DNA of 64,000 bases. It comes from Microbacterium paraoxydans. GTDB lineage: Bacteria; Actinomycetota; Actinomycetes; Actinomycetales; Microbacteriaceae. How positions within the stretch are numbered: position 1 is the stretch's first letter; every line of letters starts with the position of its first letter. This document shows positions 34,604-42,441 of the stretch, one piece after another. The DNA lies in assembly GCF_020524545.1 (NCBI RefSeq), contig NZ_JAIVLG010000006.1:186001-250000 (forward strand), in the 5' to 3' direction. The notes below the pieces were generated by a model. The model worked only from the letters and a program-made list of their open reading frames with translations, had not been told where the DNA came from and did not search any database. The translations under genes and the position numbers were made by a program.

Positions 34604-34689
34604 GTTCACAACTCCTCAGAACTGGTCGGGCCTGCGCGGGTCCGGCCAGTTCTGTGCATGCTGTCCCGCGTTTCTGAGGAGTTGTGAAC
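34604..34689. repeat. Long intergenic hairpin with 18-bp perfect outer arms and nested inner arms
   Basis: GTTCACAACTCCTCAGAA (34604-34621) and its exact complement TTCTGAGGAGTTGTGAAC (34672-34689) enclose a second imperfect inverted repeat (AACTGGTCGG / CCGGCCAGTT). The element begins two bases after the SRPBCC stop and ends 68 bp before the next gene. No T-tract. Confidence 0.88.
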
Positions 34690-34757
34690 CCTTGCCGCGG
34701 CTGCTTCGCCCCGTCGAACGGACAGAACCCGCTCACGCGGGATAAAGTGGCGACACG

Positions 34758-36110
34758 ATGAGGATCACGCGCCGCACTCTGCTCCTCGGCGCCGGAGCCG
34801 GTGTCGCCTCGGTGCTTCTCGCGTCCTGCACCCCGGAGCCCGCGCCGACACCGACACCCACCCGGACGCGCGAGCCGGAACCGCCGCCCGGCGTCCCGGC
34901 CCCGGCCGGCAGTGTCCGCAGCACCTGGACCACCGACCCGTTTTCCCTCGGCGCCGCCAGCTTCACGCCCGTCGGAGTCCTCGCCGGCACACGTCTCGCG
35001 CTGGCGAAGTCCGTCGACGATCGCCTGTTCTTCGCGGGTGAGGCGACCGACGAAGAGGCCCCCGGCACGGTGCGCGGTGCCATCGCCTCGGGCGCGCGCG
35101 CCGCGGAAGAGCTCCTGATCCCGGCGACATCGGGCGAACGCGTCGCGGTGATCGGTGCAGGTCTCGCCGGGGCGACCGCGGCCGCGCTGCTCGCAGACGG
35201 CGGGATGCAGGTCACGGTCTTCGAGGCCAGGGACCGCGTCGGTGGACGGGTGTCCTCCCGCGTCGACGACTCCTGGCCGGTACCCGTGCAGCTCGGCGCC
35301 TGGCTGTTCGGTGCGGACGATGCCGAGGTGCTCGACCGGCTGAGCGGGGGCGAGGTCGGCATCGTCGATCTGGCCGGTGAACTCTGGCGCACACCCGACG
35401 GCGACATCGACCCCGTCGACCCGCAGCCGTTCGAGGCCGCGATGGCGGCGTCACAGGCCGCACCGGAGGACTCGTCGGTAGCCGACGCCCTGGTCGCCGC
35501 GGGAATCGACCCCGCCGATCCGGGCACCGCCGCTCTCCTCTCGCTCCTCGCCACCCGCAGCGGCGCCGGTGCCGACGAACTCTCCAGCTGGCTCGCGCCA
35601 CCCCTGCCCGTCGGAGACCTGACCGCGGCGCGTGACGATCTCGCCCCGTTCGTCGAACACGCGCTCGACGGCGTGCAAGTGGGACTCAACTCCCCGGTCG
35701 CCCGCCTCGCCTACGACGACACGGGGGTGAGCGTGCGCCTCGGAACGGGTGAGGCGCTGTCCTTCGACCGTGTCCTCGTGACGGTGCCGCTCGGCGTGCT
35801 CCAGGACCGCAGCATCGAGTTCGACCCGCCGCTGCCGTTCTCCAATCGAGGCGCGGTCTCCGCCCTCGGCATGGGTGCGATCGAGACGGTCTGGTTGCGG
35901 TGGGACGAGCCGTTCTGGGACAACGACGAGGCGATCTGGCACGCCGTCGGCGCCGACGTGGTGATCCCGACCTGGATCAATCTGCGCGCGGCGACCGGCG
36001 AGAACGTGCTCGTGGGGATCGTGGGAGGACCTGCTGCCGTGGAGTTCGCGGCGCTCGACGAGGACGCCGCCCTCGACGCGGCTCTCGCCTCGCTCGCTCT
36101 CTACAGCTGA
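34758..36110 (+). CDS. Flavin amine oxidase-like lipoprotein with circularly permuted domain order
   Basis: 450 residues. Twin-arginine signal (RRTLLLG) with lipobox LASC, Cys24, then a Pro/Thr linker. Residues 57-120 (WTTDPFSLGAASF ... RLFFAGEATDEEAPGTVRGA, IASGARAAEELL) are the segment that normally closes monoamine-oxidase-type enzymes and binds FAD. Only after it comes the dinucleotide motif VAVIGAGLAGATAAALLADG (129-148) and FEARDRVGGRVSS, the usual N-terminus. The protein then stops at the point where the missing C-terminal piece should begin (FAALDEDAALDAALASLALYS). The order is thus C-terminal piece, then N-terminal domain. Presumably exported folded with FAD via Tat. The substrate is unknown. 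Confidence 0.8.
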   Translation: MRITRRTLLLGAGAGVASVLLASCTPEPAPTPTPTRTREPEPPPGVPAPAGSVRSTWTTDPFSLGAASFTPVGVLAGTRLALAKSVDDRLFFAGEATDEEAPGTVRGAIASGARAAEELLIPATSGERVAVIGAGLAGATAAALLADGGMQVTVFEARDRVGGRVSSRVDDSWPVPVQLGAWLFGADDAEVLDRLSGGEVGIVDLAGELWRTPDGDIDPVDPQPFEAAMAASQAAPEDSSVADALVAAGIDPADPGTAALLSLLATRSGAGADELSSWLAPPLPVGDLTAARDDLAPFVEHALDGVQVGLNSPVARLAYDDTGVSVRLGTGEALSFDRVLVTVPLGVLQDRSIEFDPPLPFSNRGAVSALGMGAIETVWLRWDEPFWDNDEAIWHAVGADVVIPTWINLRAATGENVLVGIVGGPAAVEFAALDEDAALDAALASLALYS

Positions 36111-36859
36111 GCGACCTTCTCCCTGGCCGGGTCGGGTTCGGGGTGCGGCGCGGCGGGGTCGTCGTCCGCGTCCTCGCGCAGACGGTGGGGCAGCGGCATC
36201 CGGCTGATCAGCACGAGCACGGTGGCGACGGCCGCGAAGGAGCCCAGGGCGATCGCCGAGGAGATCAGGAACTCCGCCGGTCCGCTCACCTGACGCGGGT
36301 CGAGGAAGTAGTACGGATACCACCCGATCAGCGGCCCGCGGATCAACGTCGCGACGCCCCATACGACCGGATAGGCCAGCGACACGGGGATCACCCGCCA
36401 CGGAACGCTCCGGTGTCCGGGAGCCAGTGCCCACGCCGCCACGGTCACCGCCGGCAGCCAGAAGTGCAGCACCTGATCGGACCACGGCACATCGATGCGG
36501 ATCCCGCGGACCCCCGCCTGCCAGACCAGGATCGCGAAGACCAGTCCCGCCGTGATCGTCCAGGTCAGCACGAGGGCGAGCGCGACGGTGAGCCACCGAG
36601 GATCCTTCGCGCGGCGGAGCGCGAGGATGCCGGCGACGGTGAGCAGCACCACGAAGGCGATGTTCGACTGGTTGGTCAGGTAGGCGAAGAAGTTCTGGCT
36701 CGCGACGGTGTTCGACGCCAGCCCCCAGCTCAGCCGGTGGATCAGCGCGACGAGGCAGATGGCGGCAGCGCTGAGGCGGAGCAGGCCGAAGACGGTACGC
36801 GCCTTCACCGCTGCGTCACCCGCCATTCCCTCATCCGCTGAGTCTACGGACCGGTTCAC
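36101..36859 (-). CDS. Pr6Pr-family membrane protein
   Basis: 252 residues with six to seven membrane helices. The motifs NFFAYLTNQSNI, VPWSDQVLHFWLPAV and IGWYPYYFLDP are those of the Pr6Pr (FAR-17a/AIG1-like) family; function unestablished. A charged Asp/Pro-rich C-terminal tail follows the last helix. Start overlaps the stop of the TetR gene by four bases; the 3' end overlaps the convergent amine oxidase gene by ten bases. Confidence 0.82.
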   Translation of the reverse strand: MNRSVDSADEGMAGDAAVKARTVFGLLRLSAAAICLVALIHRLSWGLASNTVASQNFFAYLTNQSNIAFVVLLTVAGILALRRAKDPRWLTVALALVLTWTITAGLVFAILVWQAGVRGIRIDVPWSDQVLHFWLPAVTVAAWALAPGHRSVPWRVIPVSLAYPVVWGVATLIRGPLIGWYPYYFLDPRQVSGPAEFLISSAIALGSFAAVATVLVLISRMPLPHRLREDADDDPAAPHPEPDPAREKVAQL

Positions 36860-37419
36860 CGGATCATCGAGAGGAGGAGCCGTCCTGCCTCCTCTCGCGA
36901 GAGCGCGGCGAACATCGGCAGCTCCAGCACATACCGCCCGAAGAGGAACCCGACGATGGCCAAGGCCATCCGGCGTGCGTGCTCCCGCCCGAAGTCGGCC
37001 ACGAGCGGTTCGAACACCGCCACCTGGATGTAGCCGCTGATGGACGCAGCGGCGTCATCGGCCACGGCGAAGCGCCGCGCGAGGCGGACGAGCTGGGCGC
37101 CGTGCTCCGGATGCTCCCAGACCGCGAGGATGCCGTGGGCCAGGCGCGAGAGGCCGATGGGTCCGTGGCCGTCGCGTCCGCGGGCGAGCGCGATCACATC
37201 GTGCGGCGCTGCCCGCAGGGCGATCGCCGCGGCGATGAGGTCGTCCCGCGATCCGAAATGATAATTGACCAGAGTGTGGCTGACGCCGACCTCCGCGGCC
37301 AGCTTACGGGACGAGAGGGCCGCCAGATCGCCCCGGAGAACGTGCTTCTGCGCTGCCTCGAGCAGCCGGATCCGTGCGGTCGACGCTCCGCGCGGACGGC
37401 CCGGCGATTTATTGACCAT
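36856..37419 (-). CDS. TetR-family regulator
   Basis: 187 residues from ATG 37419. N-terminal HTH: TARIRLLEAAQKHVLRGDLA, SSRKLAAEVGVSHTLVNYHFGSRDDLIAAA, the typical TetR recognition block. The C-terminal ~130 residues form the helical ligand domain. It is divergent from the FAD monooxygenase gene with only 37 bp between the start codons, so it likely controls both directions. It heads the operon with the Pr6Pr gene. Confidence 0.88.
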   Translation of the reverse strand: MVNKSPGRPRGASTARIRLLEAAQKHVLRGDLAALSSRKLAAEVGVSHTLVNYHFGSRDDLIAAAIALRAAPHDVIALARGRDGHGPIGLSRLAHGILAVWEHPEHGAQLVRLARRFAVADDAAASISGYIQVAVFEPLVADFGREHARRMALAIVGFLFGRYVLELPMFAALSREEAGRLLLSMIR

Positions 37420-37423
37420 GGTC
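37414..37423. promoter_or_regulatory. Palindrome GACCATGGTC over the TetR start codon
   Basis: A perfect 10-bp palindrome that contains the TetR ATG (minus strand, 37417-37419) in the short divergent promoter region shared with the monooxygenase gene. Candidate autoregulatory site; short enough to be chance. Confidence 0.3.
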
Positions 37424-37456
37424 GCATCGTCGCACGCGGAGCGCGACGCTGTCTGC

Positions 37457-38641
37457 ATGGACACGAGAACCGATACCGACACCGTCATCGTCGGAGGCGG
37501 GCCCGGCGGGCTCATGCTCGGGCTGCTGCTCGCGCGCCGCGGGCTCCGGGTCACGGTGATCGAGAAGCACGCCGACTTCCTCCGCGACTTCCGGGGCGAC
37601 ACGATCCACCCCTCCACCCAGGAGCTGCTGGGCGAACTCGGATTGCTCGACGACTTCCTGGCGCGCCCGCACGCCGACATGTCGGAGGTCACGCTCAGCT
37701 GGCACGGCACCGAGCTGACCCTGGCCGACTTCTCGCGGCTGCCGACGGCGAGGAAGGTGATGACGTTCATGCCGCAGTGGGACTTCCTCGATCTGCTGGC
37801 CACCTCGGCCGAGGCGCTGCCCGGTTTCCGGCTGCTGCGCTCGACCCGCATCGACGGCGTCGTGCGGGAGGGCGGGCGGATCGTCGGGGTCACCGGGACC
37901 GGGCCGGACGGGCCGGTCGATATCCGTGCGCGCCTCGTCGTCGATGCATCCGGACGCGACTCCGAGCTCCGTGCCGCCGCCGGGCTCGTCCCCGTGGGGG
38001 TGGCCGCGTCGATGGACGTTCTGTGGTTCCGGCTGCCGAAGAGCGGCGACGAGAGCTACCCGTTCATCCAGGCCGGTGCGGGCATGGTCATCACGATCGA
38101 CCGCACGGACTTCTTCCAGATCGCGCACGTGATCCCCGCGGGAGCCTGGACCGGATCCGAGGACGACCTGCGTGCCATGAACGAGCGTCTGCGCCGCATC
38201 TCGCCCCGTCTCGGCACCGCGGCGGCGCACCTCACGCCGTCCGACGTGCACCTTCTCCGGGTGCGGCTGGAGCGGTTGCGGCGGTGGCATGTCGACGGGC
38301 TCCTGTGCATCGGCGACTCCGCCCACGCGATGTCGCCCGCGGGAGGTGTGGGGATCAACCTGGCCATCCAGGATGCGGTGGCCACCGACCGCATCCTGGG
38401 GCCGGTGCTGGCAGAGCGCGCACCGGAGCGGGCGGACCTGCGCCGGGTGGAGCGACGCCGCGTCTGGCCGGTGATCGTGACTCAGGCGATCCAGCGACGG
38501 CTGCAGGGGCCACTCCTCGCGTCGGGGGCCGCGGGCGCACCTCTGCCCTTCCCGTTGCGGATGCTGCGGGACCACCCGCGGCTCTCACGCATCACCGGAC
38601 GTTTCGTCGGGCTCGGAGCCCGCCCCGAGCGTCTCCGGTGA
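37457..38641 (+). CDS. FAD-dependent monooxygenase (PHBH/UbiH-type)
   Basis: 394 residues from ATG 37457. Group A flavoprotein monooxygenase pattern: GxGxxG at residues ~10-20 (VIVGGGPGGLMLGLLL), EKHADFLRDFRGDTIHPST, the DG-type block ARLVVDASGRDSELR, and the GD motif CIGDSAHAMSPAGGVGINLA followed by IQDAVA. It resembles the branch annotated as FAD-dependent oxidoreductases with hydrophobic aromatic or antibiotic substrates. Divergent from a TetR gene that is its probable repressor, as in many drug-inactivating or aromatic-degrading monooxygenase loci. Confidence 0.88.
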   Translation: MDTRTDTDTVIVGGGPGGLMLGLLLARRGLRVTVIEKHADFLRDFRGDTIHPSTQELLGELGLLDDFLARPHADMSEVTLSWHGTELTLADFSRLPTARKVMTFMPQWDFLDLLATSAEALPGFRLLRSTRIDGVVREGGRIVGVTGTGPDGPVDIRARLVVDASGRDSELRAAAGLVPVGVAASMDVLWFRLPKSGDESYPFIQAGAGMVITIDRTDFFQIAHVIPAGAWTGSEDDLRAMNERLRRISPRLGTAAAHLTPSDVHLLRVRLERLRRWHVDGLLCIGDSAHAMSPAGGVGINLAIQDAVATDRILGPVLAERAPERADLRRVERRRVWPVIVTQAIQRRLQGPLLASGAAGAPLPFPLRMLRDHPRLSRITGRFVGLGARPERLR

Positions 38642-38657
38642 CCTCCGCCTGCGCGCG

Positions 38658-39410
38658 TCAGATCAGGCGGCGGAGCGCTTCTTCGAGCGAGATGCCCTGC
38701 GCCTCGGCGCGGTCGCGCAACCGGGCGTGCTCGTCGGAGGAGAGCGGGACGCGCAGTTCGATCGGGTCGCCCTCCGGACCGGCCGCCGAGCCCGGGTCGT
38801 CGAGCCCGTCGAGGAGGTCGGAGGTCTCGGCCCACAACGGCTCCGCGAGCGCGGTCGACGGTGCCGCGGGGGCCGGAGCGGAGGCAGTGGCACGAGCGGA
38901 GGCGGCGACCGGAGCGGAGGCGGCCACGGCGGCACCGGCACCGGTCGCCCGGGTGAAGCCCGGCCCCCGACGCGGCTCGTCCCCCGCCTGATACGCCCTC
39001 GCCGCCGCGTTCGCGCGCTCGTCGGCAGCCTCGTTCAGCGGGTGCCCGGCGTGGCCCTTGACCCAGGAGAACTCGACGTCACGCCCCCGGATGGCTTCGT
39101 CGATGCCCTCCAGCAGGTCGCGGTTGAGCACTGGCCCGCCGTCGGACTTCCGCCAGCCCTTGCGCTTCCATCCCGGCATCCACTTGGTCACGGAGTCGAT
39201 CACGTACCGGCTGTCGCACTCGATCAGCAGCTTCTCGTCGGTGCCGTCCGTCGCGCGCAGCAGCTCCAGCACCGCCCGCAGCTCGCCCTGGTTGTTGGTG
39301 CCATGCGGGGAACCCCCCGCGGCCCAGTTGGCGTCGTCGATGTACCAGGCCCAGCCGTTGGGGCCGGGGTTGCCCAGGGCGGAGCCGTCTGCGGCGGCGG
39401 TGATCGTCAT
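38658..39410 (-). CDS. rnhA: Ribonuclease HI with C-terminal extension
   Basis: 250 residues. The N-terminal 140 are RNase HI with all catalytic residues in place: D8 (AADGSALGNPGPNGW), E43 (NNQGELRAV), D66 (IECDSRYVIDS), H120 and D130 (VKGHAGHPLNEAADERAN). It cleaves the RNA strand of RNA-DNA hybrids. After an Ala/Pro/Ser linker (~145-205) a C-terminal segment (IELRVPLSSDEHARLRDRAE, AQGISLEEALRRLI) looks like a ribbon-helix-helix motif. E. coli RNase HI is about 155 residues, so the extra ~100 are notable. Confidence 0.92.
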   Translation of the reverse strand: MTITAAADGSALGNPGPNGWAWYIDDANWAAGGSPHGTNNQGELRAVLELLRATDGTDEKLLIECDSRYVIDSVTKWMPGWKRKGWRKSDGGPVLNRDLLEGIDEAIRGRDVEFSWVKGHAGHPLNEAADERANAAARAYQAGDEPRRGPGFTRATGAGAAVAASAPVAASARATASAPAPAAPSTALAEPLWAETSDLLDGLDDPGSAAGPEGDPIELRVPLSSDEHARLRDRAEAQGISLEEALRRLI

Positions 39411-39449
39411 CCCTCCACCGTAATGGTGGGTGCTCGGCCGTCCCGACGA

Positions 39450-40553
39450 CTACCCGGTGCCGCGCGCGCCTGCGCCTTCTCCGAGCATCCCGGCATGGTC
39501 GCCCACCACACCCCGTGCTCGCAGCCGCGGCATGACCTCGTCGCAGAGCAGCTCGACGGAGCGCCATGACCCCACCGGGAAGGCGATGAAGCCGTCGATC
39601 GCCTGCGCCTGCGAACGAGCGACGATCGACTCCACCGCATCCTCCGGCGTCCCGACCACCGACCAGTGGGGGCCCGTGCGTCGTGGCCCGCTCGGCGGGT
39701 ACGTCGCCCGCTCGATCTCGGCGGCCTCGTCCCTCGTGCGGGCCAGCAGCAGAGACAGTCCGGGGAGCAGGCGCGGACGGTCGTGCCGTCCCGTGTCCTG
39801 CGCCGCGGCGCGGAGAGCTACGCGCTGTGCGGTTCCCGACTCCATCTCGATCGCCGATGCGAACATCGCATCGGCGCGGCGCCCTGCCAGGGCGATCGTC
39901 GACTCACCGCCCCCGGCGACCATGAGGGGGAGCGGCCGCGGGGTAGGGGCGGGAAGCGGGAGCGGGCCTGCGACCCGGAAGTTCTCGCCCACATGATCCG
40001 TGCGCCGCAACCGCTCCACCTCGATGAGCACACCGGCGTCGCGATCGACCCGCATCGCGGACGCGGGGAATCCCGCACGCAGCGACTCGACGACGTCGAT
40101 CAGTTCCTCGGCCCGCCGCCATCGTGCCGCGGAATCCGGGAGGCGCTCGATCGAGAACTGCTCGTCCCCGGAGCGCGAGGTGACCACGTTCCATCCGAGG
40201 CGCCCTGGCGCCAGATGCTCGAGGGACACCAGCTGCCTGGCGACGGGATACGGCTCCGAGAAGGTCGCCGACACCGTCACCACCAGCCCGATCCGCCGGG
40301 TGGCCCCGGCCAGCTGCGCCGCCTGCACGATCGGGTCCAGACCGAGGTGCGCGGGATCGTTGCCGATCGTGTCCAGCGGCAGCGTGAGCGCATCGGGACG
40401 GAAGGCCAGATCGAAGCCCGCGCGCTCGGCGCGCACCACGGCGTCGACGATCGGACCGCCCGACAGCAGCTCCTCCGCCCGCGAGTCCGCCCGTCGCCAC
40501 GCCTGGCCGCGCATCCAGGTCGGCGCTATCGAGAATCCGGCCACCAGCGTCAT
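39450..40553 (-). CDS. LLM-class flavin-dependent monooxygenase (NtaA/SnaA/DszA-like)
   Basis: 367 residues. Bacterial luciferase-like fold: AERAGFDLAFRPDALTLPLD, VVTVSATFSEPYPVARQLVS, LDHL-type block SLEHLAPGRLGWNVVTSRSG, and MVAGGGESTIALAGRRADA. The WNVVTS stretch is typical of the NtaA/SnaA/DszA two-component monooxygenases, which use FMNH2 from a partner reductase. The start overlaps the stop of the siderophore ATPase gene (ATGA), so it is the last gene of the iron-uptake operon. A role in opening or modifying the imported chelate is possible; general LLM oxygenase is the safe call. Confidence 0.85.
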   Translation of the reverse strand: MTLVAGFSIAPTWMRGQAWRRADSRAEELLSGGPIVDAVVRAERAGFDLAFRPDALTLPLDTIGNDPAHLGLDPIVQAAQLAGATRRIGLVVTVSATFSEPYPVARQLVSLEHLAPGRLGWNVVTSRSGDEQFSIERLPDSAARWRRAEELIDVVESLRAGFPASAMRVDRDAGVLIEVERLRRTDHVGENFRVAGPLPLPAPTPRPLPLMVAGGGESTIALAGRRADAMFASAIEMESGTAQRVALRAAAQDTGRHDRPRLLPGLSLLLARTRDEAAEIERATYPPSGPRRTGPHWSVVGTPEDAVESIVARSQAQAIDGFIAFPVGSWRSVELLCDEVMPRLRARGVVGDHAGMLGEGAGARGTG

Positions 40554-41371
40554 ACGATCGCCTCCTCATCGGCCGACGCGAGGGGTGCGATCGGCACCAC
40601 CATCGGCGTTCCCGTGACGGGGTGCTGCTGCACCAGCGCCTGCAATCCGAAAGCGTCGGCCACGAGCTCCGTCGTCATCACCTGCTCCGGAGCCCCCGTC
40701 GCGAGGACACGACCCTCCCGCATGACCACCAGATGGTCGGCGTAGCGGCACGCCTGATCGAGATCGTGCAGCACCAGCACCACGGTGCGCCCCTGCTCCC
40801 GGTTGAGTCGCCGGCACAGCTCCAGCACTTCCAGCTGGTGAGCGACGTCGAGATAGGTGGTCGGCTCATCGAGCAGCATCACCGGTGTCTCCTGCGCCAA
40901 CAGCATCGCGATCCACGCGCGCTGTCGCTGCCCGCCGGAGAGCTCGTCCACCGGACGGTCGCGCAGCACCGCCACCCCCGTCGAGCGCATCGCGCGGTTC
41001 ACCGCATCCGCATCCTCCGGCGACCACTGCTGCAGCAACCGCTGATGCGGATACCTTCCCCTCGCCACCAGCTCCGCCACCGTCACCCCGCCCGGGGCCG
41101 TCGCCGCCTGCGGCAGGAATCCGACCCGCCGTGCGAGCGCCTTCGGTGCGAAGGCCCTGACATCCTCGCCGCCCAGCAGCACCCTGCCGGACGCGGGAGT
41201 GAGCAGCCGCGCGAGCCCCCGCAGCAGCGTCGACTTCCCGCACGCATTCGCTCCGAGGATCACGGTGATCCTGCCCTCGGGGAGCGTCACATCCAGCTGC
41301 TCGACGATCGTCCGGTCGTCGTACCGCAGCGTCAGCCCCTCGGCCACCAGTGAATCCAACATCAGCGCCAT
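40550..41371 (-). CDS. Iron-siderophore ABC transporter ATP-binding protein (FepC/FecE-like)
   Basis: 273 residues from ATG 41371 (GGGAAGG just upstream); ATG 41362 is an alternative. The open frame extends much further upstream but that part is an artefact. Walker A GANACGKST, signature LSGGQRQRAWIAML, Walker B PVMLLDEPTTYLDV and switch His VLHDLDQACRYADH place it with FecE/FepC. It drives uptake through the two FecCD permeases encoded just upstream in the same operon. Confidence 0.92.
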   Translation of the reverse strand: MALMLDSLVAEGLTLRYDDRTIVEQLDVTLPEGRITVILGANACGKSTLLRGLARLLTPASGRVLLGGEDVRAFAPKALARRVGFLPQAATAPGGVTVAELVARGRYPHQRLLQQWSPEDADAVNRAMRSTGVAVLRDRPVDELSGGQRQRAWIAMLLAQETPVMLLDEPTTYLDVAHQLEVLELCRRLNREQGRTVVLVLHDLDQACRYADHLVVMREGRVLATGAPEQVMTTELVADAFGLQALVQQHPVTGTPMVVPIAPLASADEEAIV

Positions 41372-42441
41372 CCCTTCCCCTCGGCCGAGCCTCGGCTCGG
41401 CAACAGCAGCCACAGCAGATAGAGGCCGCCCACGACGCCGGTCATCCTGCCGACGGGAACCGCGAACGTGACCGGCAGCAGTTGAGTCACCAGGTCGGCG
41501 ATCACGAGCAGCGCCGCGCCCATCGCCGCTGCGCCGATCACCGGCGGTGCATCCGCACGCAGCAGCCGGCGTACCAGCTGAGGGGCGGCGAGCGCCACGA
41601 ACGCGATCGGTCCGACCGCCGCCGTCGCCAGGGCAGCCAGCACCACGGCGCAGCCGACCAGGACGAGTCGGGTGCGCTCCACGCGCACTCCCAGCTGCTC
41701 GGCGATGTCGTCGCCCAGCTCCATCAGGCTCGCCCGCCGCGACAGCACGAGCACGATCGGGATCACGACGGCGACCCCGACGAGCACGGGCAGCGCATGA
41801 CTCCACTGGCGAGCGTCGAGGGAGCCGGACAGCCACAGGTTCGCTTGACTGGACGCGTCGATGGTGCCGCGCACCAGAAGCAGACCGTTGACCGCGGCCG
41901 CGATCGCTCCGACCCCGATTCCGACGAGGATCAGCTGACGTCCGGCGATCCCGCCGCCGCGCCGCGCCAGCAGCATCACGATGCCCGCCGTGACCACGCC
42001 GCCGACGATGGTGCCGAGCGCGACCTGGGTGGGCTGTGCGCCGAACAGCACGATCTGCACCAGTGCCCCTGTCGCGGCACCGGTGGTGAAGCCGATGACA
42101 TCGGGGGAGCCGAGCGCGTTGCGGGCGAGCGACTGGAAGATCGCTCCGGACACCCCGAGTGCGGCGCCGGCCCCGAGCGCGGCGAGCACGCGAGGAAGCC
42201 GGACCCCCTGCACCGCCCGGATCGTCGTCAGGTCGTCGGCGATACCGAAGACCGCGCTCGGCACCGCCTGCAGCGGCACCGGCAGGCTTCCCACCGTCAT
42301 GGCGACCGCCCCGGCGGTGAGCGCCACGATGGTGAGCACCACCGTCACGACGACCGTCCGCGGCCGCACCAGCAGCGTGATTCCCCCCAGCCGCAACACT
42401 CGACGACCCCCCGGCGCCGCCGTCGTGGTCACCCCCGTCAT
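41362..42441 (-). CDS. FecCD-family iron-siderophore permease (FepG-like)
   Basis: 359 residues with about ten membrane helices. FecCD hallmarks: RLPRVLAALGAGAALGVSGA, FQSLARNALGSPDVIGFTTG, and the ATPase-coupling region TAAVGPIAFVALAAPQLVRR. Second permease of the operon; overlaps the first permease by four bases and the ATPase start by ten. Confidence 0.92.
   Translation of the reverse strand: MTGVTTTAAPGGRRVLRLGGITLLVRPRTVVVTVVLTIVALTAGAVAMTVGSLPVPLQAVPSAVFGIADDLTTIRAVQGVRLPRVLAALGAGAALGVSGAIFQSLARNALGSPDVIGFTTGAATGALVQIVLFGAQPTQVALGTIVGGVVTAGIVMLLARRGGGIAGRQLILVGIGVGAIAAAVNGLLLVRGTIDASSQANLWLSGSLDARQWSHALPVLVGVAVVIPIVLVLSRRASLMELGDDIAEQLGVRVERTRLVLVGCAVVLAALATAAVGPIAFVALAAPQLVRRLLRADAPPVIGAAAMGAALLVIADLVTQLLPVTFAVPVGRMTGVVGGLYLLWLLLPSRGSAEGKGWR

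Noticed and set aside
34758..35120. Truncated or frameshifted amine oxidase pseudogene
   Set aside because: The frame is intact, signal peptide and linker are well formed, and the displaced FAD segment is complete, so permutation explains it better than decay.
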